Below are positions 17,072-26,338 of a DNA stretch of 64,000 nt, one piece after another. Positions within the stretch are counted from its first letter, which is position 1. Each line of letters opens with the position of its first letter. The DNA lies in assembly GCF_010119545.1 (NCBI RefSeq), contig NZ_JAAEAA010000015.1:1-64000 (forward strand). The letters are read 5' to 3'. Under the pieces are notes generated by a model, which searched no databases, was not told the origin of the DNA, and saw nothing but the letters and a program-made list of their open reading frames with translations. This stretch comes from Pontibacter fetidus (GTDB lineage Bacteria; Bacteroidota; Bacteroidia; Cytophagales; Hymenobacteraceae). Both the position numbers and the translations under genes were made by a program.

Positions 17072-18265
17072 ATGATTTCGATGAGGCAGTTATTTTTAAA
17101 GCACCAGGCACAGACATCCGATTTTCCGTTGATGATTGAAGTGGAGAAGGCCGAAGGTGTGTATATGTATGGTGCTAATGGTGAGCGCTACCTGGACCTG
17201 ATTTCGGGGATTGGCGTGAGCAATGTAGGGCACCGCCACCCACGAGTTGTAAATGCCATAAAAGAGCAACTGGACAAGTACATGCACCTGATGGTGTACG
17301 GTGAGTTTGTGCAGGCACCACAGGCAAAACTGGCCGAAGCGCTCACAAACACACTCCCGTCGCAATTGAATAATGTATACTTCCTGAACTCTGGAACCGA
17401 GGCTGTGGAAGGCGCCCTGAAACTGGCTAAACGTTACACGGGCCGCACCGAACTTATATCGTGTCGCAATGCGTACCATGGTTCTACGCAAGGCGCGCTT
17501 TCAGTAAATGGCAGCGAAAGTTTTAAGAATGCGTTCCGCCCTCTGCTTCCAGATGTGCGCCATATAACCTATAACCACCTGCCCGACCTGCAACATATTA
17601 CTACCCGAACGGCTGCTGTTATAGTGGAAACCGTGCAAGGTGAAGCCGGCGTGCGCGTACCAGAAAACGATTACCTGAAACACCTGCGTGCCCGTTGCAC
17701 TGAAGTTGGCGCTTTGCTCATTTTGGATGAAATACAGTGTGGGTTTGGCCGTACCGGTACGTTCTGGGCATTTGAGCAGTTTGGTATTGAGCCGGATATT
17801 TTACTTTGTGCCAAAGGCATGGGCGGCGGTATGCCGATAGGTGCTTTTATTGCGCCGCAGGAGATTATGGCTGCTTTCAAAACTGATCCTATACTTGGCC
17901 ATTGCACTACGTTTGGCGGTCATCCGGTTTCGTGCGCTGCCTCGCTGGCTACCCTGCAAACCATACAACAGGAAAATCTTTTAGACGGTGTTGCTACCAA
18001 AGCTGAGCTGTTCAAAAAGCTGTTAGTACATCCGCGCATTAAAGAAATTCGCAACTGCGGTTTGATGATGGCTGCCGAATTTGAGTCCTTTGACGTGCTG
18101 AAAGCTGTAATTGACCAGGCTATTCTTAATGGCGTCCTCACCGACTGGTTCCTGTTCTGCGACAACTCCATGCGCATCGCCCCTCCGCTAACTATAACCG
18201 AAACCCAGATTGAAGAAGCCTGCGAAGTTATACTTAGAAGTATAGAGGAAGCAGTAGGTAAGTAG
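17072..18265 (+). CDS. Class-III PLP aminotransferase (acetylornithine/ornithine type)
   Basis: The 397-residue cytoplasmic enzyme belongs to the pyridoxal-phosphate class-III aminotransferases. The PLP lysine is Lys248 in CAKGMGGGMPIG; DEIQCGFGRTGTFWAFE is the aspartate motif that binds the pyridine nitrogen, and NSGTEAVEGALKLAKRYTGR binds phosphate. Members transfer an amino group between ornithine-like donors and 2-oxoglutarate, but no arginine genes lie nearby, so the substrate is open. ATG at 17072 and 17081 are both possible starts. Confidence 0.85.
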   Translation: MISMRQLFLKHQAQTSDFPLMIEVEKAEGVYMYGANGERYLDLISGIGVSNVGHRHPRVVNAIKEQLDKYMHLMVYGEFVQAPQAKLAEALTNTLPSQLNNVYFLNSGTEAVEGALKLAKRYTGRTELISCRNAYHGSTQGALSVNGSESFKNAFRPLLPDVRHITYNHLPDLQHITTRTAAVIVETVQGEAGVRVPENDYLKHLRARCTEVGALLILDEIQCGFGRTGTFWAFEQFGIEPDILLCAKGMGGGMPIGAFIAPQEIMAAFKTDPILGHCTTFGGHPVSCAASLATLQTIQQENLLDGVATKAELFKKLLVHPRIKEIRNCGLMMAAEFESFDVLKAVIDQAILNGVLTDWFLFCDNSMRIAPPLTITETQIEEACEVILRSIEEAVGK

Positions 18266-18300
18266 TTGTTTCGGCTGAATCAGGATTTTCAGGATTGTAT

Positions 18301-18335
18301 AGACCTAGCAGCGTGCGCAGCTCCTGCTAGCGTCT
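18301..18335 (-). repeat. 35-bp covarying REP-like hairpin, copy B
   Basis: On the minus strand it reads AGACG, CTAGCAG, a 12-base loop, CTGCTAG, GTCT. The outer AGAC and GTCT also pair, giving an 11-bp stem with a single bulged G. Confidence 0.8.
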
Positions 18336-18712
18336 TATTACTATAGTTGAAGCTTTCTTCAATTTCGTCATTTCGAACAAAGTGAGAAATCTATTACAGA
18401 CTATAGTTGCAGTCTACACTTCCTTGAATCAAGCTATCCTTTCAAACTACTGTTATTCCTGGGAGCTTTAGTGACCTATCGTTTCATCTCTAGCTTTGGT
18501 GCCCTCACGGCCGGGAGGCCCCGTCTTTGGGCATCGCGCGGTGTACATTTCTTTTTCTCGTCCCTCGAAATGGCTGCGCCACCAGAAATCTACAAGGCAC
18601 TCAACCCAAAGACTGTGATCTTTTTACTATTGACCTGTAGCTATAGTTTGAAACGGTAAGCTTCGATATTTATCGTGGTTGTAATTCCGTAGGGACAGGT
18701 CGCGACCTGTCC
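18301..18712 (-). repeat. Long composite intergenic repeat, copy 2 (reverse orientation)
   Basis: This is the same element as at 356-709, inverted. Read on the minus strand it has a perfect 20-bp palindrome GGACAGGTCGCGACCTGTCC (18693-18712), a CTATAG-containing linker, the structured core (18492-18615), an AAGCTCCCAGGAAT segment and the 35-bp hairpin (18301-18335). The outer boxes GTCTTTGGG and CCCAAAGAC pair perfectly. The inner variable part differs from the other copies, where GGTGCC has become GGTGGC, while length is kept. The reading frames inside are not convincing. Confidence 0.75.
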
Positions 18713-18763
18713 GATCTTGGTCTGTAACTATAAAACTATAACTCCAACTATAGCAGCGACAAA

Positions 18764-18888
18764 AAGCTCCCCGCCTTAGATAAGGAGGGGTTGGGGGTGG
18801 TTGGACCACGGAAACTATAAAACTATAACTATAGCAGCAGCTAAAAAAGCTCCCTCTCCTGTTTTTAGGAGAGGGCTGGGGTGAGGTA
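18764..18888. repeat. Two GC-rich intergenic hairpins in tandem
   Basis: The first (about 18764-18802) pairs CCCCGCCTTA with TAAGGAGGGG. The second (18843-18888) is a copy of the CCCTCTCCT/AGGAGAGGG family with the GGGGTGAGGT tail. CTATA-rich sequence lies between them. Confidence 0.6.
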
Positions 18889-18912
18889 ACACGGCAATAT
18901 AAAACTATAGCC

Positions 18913-18947
18913 AAACGCTCGTAGGAACTCCAGACGCTACGAGGTCT
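18913..18947 (+). repeat. 35-bp covarying REP-like hairpin, copy C
   Basis: It reads AAACG, CTCGTAG, a divergent 12-base loop (GAACTCCAGACG), CTACGAG, GTCT. The stem class is shared with the copy at 30467-30501, and both stem arms changed together relative to copies A and B. Confidence 0.75.
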
Positions 18948-18967
18948 AAACAAACAACTATAAAACA

Positions 18968-18999
18968 AAAATAGCTGGCAGAAAACTGCCAGCTATTTT
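18968..18999 (-). terminator. Terminator after the amidohydrolase pair
   Basis: AAATAGCTGGCAG and CTGCCAGCTATTT form a 13-bp stem around AAAA, followed on the minus strand by TTTTTG. It lies 22 bp after the stop at 19022. Confidence 0.85.
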
Positions 19000-19021
19000 C
19001 AAACTATAATTAAAGTATAAA

Positions 19022-20365
19022 TTACTTACCTGCAGAAGTGGTAGCACCAGTCGGTACTTGTTTCTGCTGCGCTTTATACTTGTTCTCAAACTTCTCATAC
19101 AGGTACTTCTGCTTGGTATTCAAGTCAATTTTGCGGCCTTGAATAAAAGCTTGTGTAACGTTGTTGGTGCGCATGTCCAGTAGGTCGCCGGATGATACAA
19201 CGATGGTAGCATCTTTGCCAACTTCTACAGAACCAGCCTGCTTATCTATACCTAAAATCTTAGCCGTGTTTAACGACACAGATGCCAGCGCCTGCTCTTT
19301 ATCTAAGCCGAAGGCGGCGGCGGTACCGGCAATAAAAGGCAGGTTACGGATACCATGTATGCTCAGGTCGTAATCCAGGGCAAACTGGATACCGGCTTTG
19401 TGCAACAGGTAAGGCATTTTGTAAGGATTATACACATCTTCTTCGGCACGGGATGGCAATGCATGCACGCCAGAATAGATCACCGGGATGTTATTGGCTT
19501 TCAGGAAATCAGCTACGGCAAGCGCATCGCCTGCTCCAACTATAACGATGTTCTTTATACCAAACTGCTTCACAAAATTCACCGACTCGATGATCTCTTT
19601 TCCATAGTTGGTATGGATGTATAGCTTCTTGGAACCATCAAACAGACCAGCCATCGCGCTAAGTTTAAGGTTTTCGGCATCGTTCTTACCCGCTTTAAAA
19701 ACAGCCGCATCGCTCAACAATTGGCTAAGCTCCCGGAGGGTTTGCTCACGTTGTTCTTTCATGCGGTTTAGGCGCTCATCCTGCTGCCTGTTGCCGGTTG
19801 GTACCAGCATGGCAGGCCAATTCATGTGTATGCCTTCATCTGCTTTTACCACAGCGTCTTCCCAGTTCCAGGCATCCAGTTGTACCACTGATGATGAACC
19901 CGCAATTGTGCCACCAATCGGGGCAACCTGCGTCATCAGTACGCCGTTTGCACGCACTGTTGGTATAATATCAGAATCTGTGTTATAAGCTACCACCGAG
20001 CGCACATTGGGGTTAAGATCGCCTACTTCGCGCCAGTCTATAGTTGCCCGCACACTTTCGATCTCATTTAAGCCAAGGCTGGCATTTGGCTGTATCAGGC
20101 CAGGGTAAATGTGCTGCCCCGTTACATCTACAACCTCGTAACCACTCAGGTTAGCGCCGCTCTGCGGACCGGCATAAGTAATCTTACCATTATCAAACCC
20201 AACAGCAGCATTCTCTACCACCGTGCCATTGCCTACATGCAGGGTAGCACCTTTCAGCAATACAGGTTTGCTTTGCTTGGCAGCCGGAGCCGGCACCTGT
20301 GCAAATGCAGCAGTGCTCAGCAATAAAGCTGCAAAAGCGGATATATATCTTTTATTGATTTTCAT
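19022..20365 (-). CDS. Secreted amidohydrolase-fold protein lacking the HxH metal motif
   Basis: The 447-residue protein has a signal peptide (FAALLLSTAAFAQ) and an amidohydrolase/imidazolonepropionase-like fold: a composite beta domain (VLLKGATLHVGNGTVVENA), IYPGLI, and a C-terminal LNTAKILGIDKQAGSVEVGKDATIVV. Where active members have PGxxDxHxH, this protein has PGLIQPNASLG, so both metal histidines are absent. It is probably a catalytically dead partner or has an altered role. It lies 102 bp after the 1006-residue amidohydrolase on the same strand, so the two likely form an operon and may act together in the periplasm. Confidence 0.85.
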   Translation of the reverse strand: MKINKRYISAFAALLLSTAAFAQVPAPAAKQSKPVLLKGATLHVGNGTVVENAAVGFDNGKITYAGPQSGANLSGYEVVDVTGQHIYPGLIQPNASLGLNEIESVRATIDWREVGDLNPNVRSVVAYNTDSDIIPTVRANGVLMTQVAPIGGTIAGSSSVVQLDAWNWEDAVVKADEGIHMNWPAMLVPTGNRQQDERLNRMKEQREQTLRELSQLLSDAAVFKAGKNDAENLKLSAMAGLFDGSKKLYIHTNYGKEIIESVNFVKQFGIKNIVIVGAGDALAVADFLKANNIPVIYSGVHALPSRAEEDVYNPYKMPYLLHKAGIQFALDYDLSIHGIRNLPFIAGTAAAFGLDKEQALASVSLNTAKILGIDKQAGSVEVGKDATIVVSSGDLLDMRTNNVTQAFIQGRKIDLNTKQKYLYEKFENKYKAQQKQVPTGATTSAGK

Positions 20366-20467
20366 GATTTTAATTGTTGCATTGCCGCATTGTTAACGAG
20401 TTGATCTTAAAAACTATAAACTCAACTTTTTAACCTACAGCAATTTAGCCATTTAACAATTTTATAC

Positions 20468-23400
20468 TTAGTAAGCAATGTAGCTTTCTTCCTCGCTGTG
20501 CTCTACATCTTCGCAATGCATTACGCTTGCTTTTCTGTTGGTCGGAGCCTGTGTTTTTGCACCGCCTGCTTTGGCAGTCAGCATTTTCTGGATCAGGCGC
20601 ATGCGCTCTTTTTCCATGTCCTGCTGCAATTGTGCATCGCGCTCAGCATCGTAATAGGCTATACCGTCTACAAAGGTCTTTTCAGGGTGCGCATAGATAG
20701 AAAGCGGGTGGTTGTTCCAGAGTACTACATCGGCATCTTTACCGGCTTTAAGGCTTCCTATTCTATCATCCAGGTGCAGCAGTTTGGCTGGGTTAAGGGT
20801 TACCATTTTCAGGGCTTCTTCTTCGCTCATGCCGGTATACTTCACACTTTTGGCAGCTTCCTGGTTCAGGCGGCGGGCCATCTCCGCATCGTCAGAGTTA
20901 ATGGCTGTAACTATACCCAGTTGGTTCATGATGCCTGCGTTTTGCGGAATAGCATCTTTTACTTCCATTTTGTAAGCCCACCAGTCAGCGAACGTAGAGC
21001 CACCTGCCCCATGCGCTTTCATTTTATCGGCCACTTTGTAGCCCTCCAGAATGTGCGTAAAGGTATTCACCTTAAAGCCCATTTCATCCGCTACTTTTAT
21101 CAGCATGTTTATCTCCGACTGCACGTAAGAGTGGCAGGTAATAAAGCGCTTGTCGTTCAGGATCTCTACCAGTGCATCCAGTTCCAGGTCGCGGCGCGGT
21201 GCTGCTGTTTTAGCCTGCTGCTTTTTAGATAGTTTGTTATAGTTCTTCCAGGCCTGCTCATACTCTTTAGCACGTGTAAAGGCATCTACATATACTTGCT
21301 CCACTCCCATTCTGGATTGCGGGAAGCGTTCGCTGGCATTGTTGCGGTTCGATTGTTTCACGTTCTCGCCCAATGCAAATTTGATGAAGCCATCAGCACC
21401 ATCCACCAGCAAGTCCTGCGGACTTTTGCCCCAACGCAGCTTGATAATAGCCGACTGACCACCAATTGGGTTGGCAGAGCCATGCAGTAGCTGCGAAGTA
21501 GTAACACCACCCGCCAGCTGACGGTAAATGTTAATATCATCGGAGTTTACCACATCCTGCATGCGCACTTCGGCGGTTACAGACTGGCTGCCTTCGTTCA
21601 CCCCGTTCAGGGCAATGTGTGAGTGTTCGTCAATGATACCCGGTGTCACGTGTTTGCCAGTACCATCAATAACTTTAGCACCAGACTCGCTCAGGTTCTT
21701 ACCAACTTTGGCAATTTTACCGTTCTTGAGTAGCACATCCGCATTTTCCAGTTTGCCATCTTTCTCGTTTGTCCAGACGGTGGCATTTTTGATAAGGACA
21801 GCTTCCTGTTTTGGCAGTTCGGCAGCGCCATAGGCACGGAACGGATAGATCAGTTGGCCTACTTCTACTTTCTCCGCTTTCTTGGCCGTATCTTTTTTGT
21901 CCTGCTGGGTCATAGCCTCTGAGAACGTAGCCGACCATTTAACCGAGCTAGCATCCGGTAACTGCCCTTCGCCCTGTAGGTTTTTGTCAGCCAGCCAGCC
22001 GCTCAGGCGAATGGTTTCTTTGCTCTTTTTGCTGTCCGTAAACGATAAAGTTACCAGGTTGCCACTGTAAGTGATTTTACCATTTACCGTATCCTGACCA
22101 ATAACAGAAAGCTCCGGTTTATCAGGAGTACCAGCAATTTTTAACTTTTTAGAAGTGTTGTTACCGATCTTCAAGGTATAAATGCCTCTGTAGTCAGATG
22201 GTACTTCTGTTATCTTGTAGCGGTCGCCCTGCACCCAGTTTTCTAAAATAATGTTGTCGTTAGCGAACAGGTTATCAGACGTGATGATGAAGTTAGCCAG
22301 CATCCCTTCGTTCAGGCTACCCACCAACTTATCAGCATTTAGTAATTTAGCAGGAGTAGCAGTCAAGGCTTTCAGGGCTTCTTCTTCAGACAGGCCATAC
22401 TTTATGGCTTTGCGCACATTCGGCAAAAAGTCTTTCTTATCTTTCAGGTCTGATGCGGTGAAGGCGAATGTAACACCTGCGTTGGCAAGTATACCAGCGT
22501 TGGCAGGCGCCATTTCCCAGTGCTTCATGTCTTCCAGCGATACACGGCGGGCATCGAACGGATCTTCTACGTTATAAGCATCCGGGTAATTAACTGAAAC
22601 TATAAGGGGTGCTTTGGTTGCTTTTACTTCCGGCAGCATCTGGTACTCGTCGCCGTTGGTTTTGATGATGTACTGCGTCTTGAATTCATCGCCTACTTTA
22701 TCGGCACGCAATACACCTAGTTTATCATCTGCTTCAAATATCTGCGGAAATTTATTGGCATCGGTAAAAGCTTTCAGCGAGATATTTTGCTCACGGCCCG
22801 GGTTTTTGGCATTCCACTGCGCATCAAAATAGGTCTGGCGCAGCAGAGCCACCGAACCCATCATAGAACTAGGATAATCCTGTGGCGAAGACCCTTTATC
22901 AAATGATAACGCTCCGGCAGCTTTATCCAGTACAATTACTTCATTTTCGCGCTTGTCAGCCAGTGTTACGAGGGCGGCCGTACCACGCGCTATACCGTCG
23001 CGGTGCACAGCCAGCACCGTTCCGAAACCTTGCTTGCGCAGTTCATCGGCCTGTTTTTTATCTGCTTTAAAAAGTTCTACTGCATTGGTTTCCGGGCGGA
23101 TGGCCTGGTTCCAGCTATACGCTCCCTGCTTGGTAGACTCCATTTGTGGTGGAGAGCCCCAGTTGCGTGGTGCACGTTTTACCTCGGGCAAACCATAGCT
23201 TGTGTACATATCCACGAAGCCAGGGTAAATGTGCTTGCCTTTTGCATCGACAACTATAGCACCTGCCGGCACTTTTACATTAGCGCCAACAGCCTCTACT
23301 TTGCCGTTCCGGATAAGGAGTGTGGCATTGTTGAGGGTGGTTTTATAGTCGGTGTGGATGGTGGCGTTGGTTAGCGCGACCAGACCGGGACGCTGGTCGT

Positions 23401-23488
23401 AAACGCCGTTGCGCGGAAAGGTCTCCTGCGCCATCGCGCTGCCCGCTCCTAAAGCCAGGCAGGCTGCAATGGTTAAGATTTTCTTCAT
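20468..23488 (-). CDS. Secreted two-domain amidohydrolase
   Basis: The 1006-residue protein has a signal peptide (ACLALGAGSAMAQ) and two amidohydrolase-like halves. In the first half the motif reads IYPGFVDMYTSYG, without HxH, so that site should not bind metal. In the second half it reads TPGIIDEHSHIALNG with HxH, and further likely ligands follow in CHSYVQSE, FTHILEGYK and NSDDAE. The reaction is probably hydrolysis of a peptide or cyclic amide; the substrate is unknown. A central beta domain (about residues 450-530) links the halves. The C-terminal tail is short, with Glu and Tyr. It is the first gene of a two-gene operon. Confidence 0.85.
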   Translation of the reverse strand: MKKILTIAACLALGAGSAMAQETFPRNGVYDQRPGLVALTNATIHTDYKTTLNNATLLIRNGKVEAVGANVKVPAGAIVVDAKGKHIYPGFVDMYTSYGLPEVKRAPRNWGSPPQMESTKQGAYSWNQAIRPETNAVELFKADKKQADELRKQGFGTVLAVHRDGIARGTAALVTLADKRENEVIVLDKAAGALSFDKGSSPQDYPSSMMGSVALLRQTYFDAQWNAKNPGREQNISLKAFTDANKFPQIFEADDKLGVLRADKVGDEFKTQYIIKTNGDEYQMLPEVKATKAPLIVSVNYPDAYNVEDPFDARRVSLEDMKHWEMAPANAGILANAGVTFAFTASDLKDKKDFLPNVRKAIKYGLSEEEALKALTATPAKLLNADKLVGSLNEGMLANFIITSDNLFANDNIILENWVQGDRYKITEVPSDYRGIYTLKIGNNTSKKLKIAGTPDKPELSVIGQDTVNGKITYSGNLVTLSFTDSKKSKETIRLSGWLADKNLQGEGQLPDASSVKWSATFSEAMTQQDKKDTAKKAEKVEVGQLIYPFRAYGAAELPKQEAVLIKNATVWTNEKDGKLENADVLLKNGKIAKVGKNLSESGAKVIDGTGKHVTPGIIDEHSHIALNGVNEGSQSVTAEVRMQDVVNSDDINIYRQLAGGVTTSQLLHGSANPIGGQSAIIKLRWGKSPQDLLVDGADGFIKFALGENVKQSNRNNASERFPQSRMGVEQVYVDAFTRAKEYEQAWKNYNKLSKKQQAKTAAPRRDLELDALVEILNDKRFITCHSYVQSEINMLIKVADEMGFKVNTFTHILEGYKVADKMKAHGAGGSTFADWWAYKMEVKDAIPQNAGIMNQLGIVTAINSDDAEMARRLNQEAAKSVKYTGMSEEEALKMVTLNPAKLLHLDDRIGSLKAGKDADVVLWNNHPLSIYAHPEKTFVDGIAYYDAERDAQLQQDMEKERMRLIQKMLTAKAGGAKTQAPTNRKASVMHCEDVEHSEEESYIAY

Positions 23489-23592
23489 GGATTAAAGTAA
23501 AAGTGAGCGAATAGGTTTTCGGTTAGTTTAGATTAACCAAATATAACAAATACTGCTGTTAAAACTTCGATTTTATAGTTAAAAATATAGCC

Positions 23593-23622
23593 TTGACAAC
23601 AACTGAAATTTATCTACTTTTG
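23593..23622 (+). promoter_or_regulatory. Bacteroidota sigma-ABfr-type promoter of the Bam/Tam barrel gene
   Basis: TTGAC begins at 23593 and TACTTTTG at 23615-23622, with 19 bases between the TTG and the -7 box. This matches the TTTG/TTG-N19-TAnnTTTG consensus. It lies 65 bp before the ATG at 23688 and supports that start over the upstream TTG at 23649. Confidence 0.6.
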
Positions 23623-23687
23623 ATTTTAAATTAACCCTATCAACGCCTTTGCACATACTGAAAGGCAGACACGTAAACTATAGCCCT

Positions 23688-24806
23688 ATGCGCCGCTGCA
23701 CGCTGTTGCTGCTTACCCTGATGCTGACACTGGCAAAACTGCCTGCTGCTGCACAAACCCCTGATACAACCAACACAGTTACCAAGGAGAAAACCAGGGG
23801 CCTTATTCCCATACCAGTGCTATACTATACCCCCGATACCCGGCTGGGCTTTGGCGCCGCGCTGATCGGTTTCTTTAAACTGCAAAACACTACAGACAGC
23901 AGCTATACCCGTCTTTCAACTATAAAACTGATAGCTGATTATACCCTGAACAAGCAGATGGACCAGTGGCTGGAGTGGAATGTTTTTACCCGTGAGGAGA
24001 AGTACCTGCTGCGCGGCGAACTGCGCCACCGTGTATATACCGACCGCTTTTATGGCCTAGGAAATAACAGCGCTGTAGATGACGAACAGAAATATGAATA
24101 CGACTTGATCGGAACCAAACTGGCCGGACTGAAGCGCACAGGTCAACATACTTTTCTGGGCCCCGACCTGCAACTTACCAAATACTATAACCATAAAAAC
24201 CACCCGGTAGCGGAAGGCAGACCAAACCAACTGGAAGGCGTAGCCGGGAACAACGGCGGCATAAATAACGGCCTCGGGTTTATTTTTCTTCTGGATAGCC
24301 GGGACAATGTATCGTATGCCAGCAGCGGCATGTACCTGGAAGTTTCGGGGTATAAATTTGGCAGCTACCTTGGCGGCGATTTTGATTACAGCAACTATAA
24401 CCTGAACTTCAGTAAGTATTTCCAGCTAAAGCCTAAGCTTATTTTTGCTACCAACACGGTGCTTACCTTAAACTCGCAACAGGTACCTTTTATGCGCATG
24501 GCAACTATAGGTGGCGACAAACTGCTGCGCGGATATGCCCGTAGCCGTTACCTGGCCCGCAACACAATAGCCACCCAGGTAGAGTACCGGTTCCCGATAA
24601 AAGGACGGTTGGGCATGGCTGCATTTACAGGTATAGGCGATGTGTTTAATGAAACCAGCGACCTGGCCCTGAACAAACTGAAGTATACGGTAGGCACTGG
24701 CCTGCGCTTTGCCCTGAACCCGGAAGAGAAAATAAACATACGCGTAGATGCAGGCTATGGCAGGGAAGGTATAAACTTCTTTGTAGTATTAGGCGAAGCA
24801 TTTTAG
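23688..24806 (+). CDS. BamA/TamA-type outer-membrane barrel protein (surface antigen D15-like)
   Basis: The 372-residue protein starts with a signal peptide (LLLLTLMLTLAKLPAAAQ) and is almost entirely an outer-membrane beta barrel without obvious POTRA domains. FAT-type strands, GGDKLLRGYARSRYLARNTIATQVEYRFPIKGRLGMAAFTGIGDVF, and a C-terminal NIRVDAGYGREGINFFVVLGEAF ending in Phe match Omp85-like barrels. Short POTRA-less members are common in Bacteroidota; their cargo is unknown. The start is the ATG at 23688, not the upstream TTG. It is followed closely by the YeiH-type gene. Confidence 0.85.
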   Translation: MRRCTLLLLTLMLTLAKLPAAAQTPDTTNTVTKEKTRGLIPIPVLYYTPDTRLGFGAALIGFFKLQNTTDSSYTRLSTIKLIADYTLNKQMDQWLEWNVFTREEKYLLRGELRHRVYTDRFYGLGNNSAVDDEQKYEYDLIGTKLAGLKRTGQHTFLGPDLQLTKYYNHKNHPVAEGRPNQLEGVAGNNGGINNGLGFIFLLDSRDNVSYASSGMYLEVSGYKFGSYLGGDFDYSNYNLNFSKYFQLKPKLIFATNTVLTLNSQQVPFMRMATIGGDKLLRGYARSRYLARNTIATQVEYRFPIKGRLGMAAFTGIGDVFNETSDLALNKLKYTVGTGLRFALNPEEKINIRVDAGYGREGINFFVVLGEAF

Positions 24807-24823
24807 AACTACCCCGGAAAGTA

Positions 24824-24831
24824 TACCTTTG
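24824..24831 (+). promoter_or_regulatory. Bacteroidota-type -7 box before the YeiH-type gene
   Basis: TACCTTTG matches TAnnTTTG and lies 26 bp before the ATG at 24858. A good -33 at 19-base spacing is not evident. Confidence 0.4.
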
Positions 24832-24857
24832 TAGCCATAGCTACTAGACAAACTATA

Positions 24858-25808
24858 ATGCGCCTCCCTCTTTTAAACGAACTTCCGCTTCTTCAAAAGA
24901 TCCTTATTGCCGGGTTGGTGCTGGCTATACTTTTTATACCGGGTTTCTCGGCGCCGCTGGCATTGCTGGCCGGGCTTATAGTTGGCTTGTTGCTGGGTAA
25001 TCCGTGGCAGAAAATTACAACTATAGCTGCTAAATACGCGCTGCAGGTAGCTGTTGTGGGGCTGGGCTTTGGCATTAATTTATATCAGGTTCGCGAAACC
25101 GGTCTTACAGGTATAGTTTACACTGCTACTTCGCTGGCAGTAACACTGGCACTTGGTTTTTTACTGGGCAGGTTCTTGAATATTGCACCAAAACTATCGC
25201 ATTTGGTTGGGGTTGGTACGGCTATTTGCGGCGGAAGTGCCATTGCAGCGGTGGCGCCAACTATAAAAGCCAATGCCCAGGAAATTTCAGTGTCGCTGGC
25301 TATCGTGTTTATATTGAATGCCGTAGCGCTATTTGTTTTTCCGGTGGCCGGGCACTGGCTGGGCTTAACGCAGCAGCAATTTGGGGTGTGGGCCGCCATT
25401 GCCATCCACGATACGAGTTCGGTAGTTGGGGCAGCCAGCAAATTTGGCAACGAAGCCCTACAGATCGCTACCACCCTGAAACTTACCCGCGCCCTCTGGA
25501 TCGTGCCTATCGTATTGCTGTCGGCTTTCCTGTTCAAATCCAAAGAAACCAAATTAAAACTTCCCTTATTTATCCCGCTTTTCCTGCTGGCATCTGTAAT
25601 TTATACCTTTGTACCGCCTGTAGCAACTATAGCCCCGGTGCTTGTAACTATAGCCAAAAAATTACTGGTACTCAGCCTGTTCCTCATTGGGGTAAATGTT
25701 AATATAGAAACCTTGCGTACCATTAGTGCTCGCCCGTTCTGGCTGGGCTTGCTGTTGTGGCTGCTGGTGGCTATACTTTCGCTGCTGGCTATTCTGTACC
25801 TGCTCTAA
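24858..25808 (+). CDS. YeiH family membrane protein (putative sulfate/sulfite exporter family)
   Basis: The 316-residue protein is hydrophobic throughout, with about ten membrane segments, and carries the UPF0324/YeiH signatures: VGLGFGINL, GVGTAICGGSAIAAVAPTI, and WAAIAIHDTSSVVGAASKFG. The family is named as putative sulfate exporters; a role in sulfite or sulfur-anion efflux is inferred from its position before a persulfide-sensing type regulator and sulfur enzymes. The exact substrate is not proven for the family. The gene is in the same direction as the following ArsR gene. Confidence 0.88.
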   Translation: MRLPLLNELPLLQKILIAGLVLAILFIPGFSAPLALLAGLIVGLLLGNPWQKITTIAAKYALQVAVVGLGFGINLYQVRETGLTGIVYTATSLAVTLALGFLLGRFLNIAPKLSHLVGVGTAICGGSAIAAVAPTIKANAQEISVSLAIVFILNAVALFVFPVAGHWLGLTQQQFGVWAAIAIHDTSSVVGAASKFGNEALQIATTLKLTRALWIVPIVLLSAFLFKSKETKLKLPLFIPLFLLASVIYTFVPPVATIAPVLVTIAKKLLVLSLFLIGVNVNIETLRTISARPFWLGLLLWLLVAILSLLAILYLL

Positions 25809-25873
25809 ATTTTCCGTCCTAAACTTACCTGTTTCCGGAACTCGATCCTTTAAAAAATTGTACTGTTTTTATG

Positions 25874-25891
25874 CATGAAGATATGTTCATG
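25874..25891. promoter_or_regulatory. Inverted repeat, candidate ArsR operator
   Basis: CATGAA (25874-25879) and TTCATG (25886-25891) are separated by six bases and lie 27 bp before the ArsR start. ArsR/SmtB proteins commonly bind such ATGAA-type dyads, so autoregulation is likely, but this is inference. Confidence 0.5.
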
Positions 25892-25918
25892 TAATCAATT
25901 TTACGAAAGGGGAATTTA

Positions 25919-26224
25919 ATGAATAGCTTACAGATAAGGTTGGACCAAAAGAAGTTGGAACGTGCAGCTTATGTACTTAAAAGTGTCGCGCACCCGATAC
26001 GCATCAGCATTATTGACCTGCTGGAGCAGCGCGAGCGCCTTACGGTAAGCGAACTGCAGCAGGTGCTCCACATCGAGCAATCGCTGCTATCGCACCACCT
26101 GACTAATATGCGCGACAAAGGCGTGCTGGATACCAAACGCGAAGGCAAAAACGTTTTTTATTTCCTGACAGATGCCACCATTACAAACATTCTGGATTGC
26201 ATAAACGGATGCAAAACCTTTTAA
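25919..26224 (+). CDS. ArsR-family transcriptional regulator with a C-terminal Cys pair
   Basis: The 101-residue winged-helix protein matches ArsR/SmtB: LKSVAHPIRISIIDLLEQRERLTVSELQQVLHIEQSLLSHHLTNMRDKGVLDTKREGKNVFYFL. It lacks the classical CVC metal motif in helix 3 (it reads VLHIEQS) but has Cys94 and Cys98 in DCINGCKTF near the C-terminus. In related regulators such as BigR and SqrR a pair of cysteines forms a persulfide- or disulfide-based switch, although their positions differ. Given the sulfur genes just downstream, a persulfide or thiol sensor is a reasonable guess; metal sensing is an alternative. Confidence 0.88.
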   Translation: MNSLQIRLDQKKLERAAYVLKSVAHPIRISIIDLLEQRERLTVSELQQVLHIEQSLLSHHLTNMRDKGVLDTKREGKNVFYFLTDATITNILDCINGCKTF

Positions 26225-26338
26225 CAACGCAGCTCTGGCAACCAACCCGATGGGGTAAATTATAGTTTGGTGTAGAGCATTTTAGAGCGACAATCGGTAT
26301 CTTTATAGTATCAATTTTAAACGAAACTTGTAAAACAT

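Noticed and set aside
18471-18659. Reading frame of 62 residues on the plus strand within the long repeat
   Set aside because: It translates the repeat core (FGALTAGRP...ALNPKT), as does the frame at 61097-61282 on the other strand of copy 3. The same frame across repeat copies shows repeat sequence, not a gene.
20498-21232. 244-residue frame over the two-domain amidohydrolase
   Set aside because: It is antisense to a well-supported gene and has no recognisable domain.
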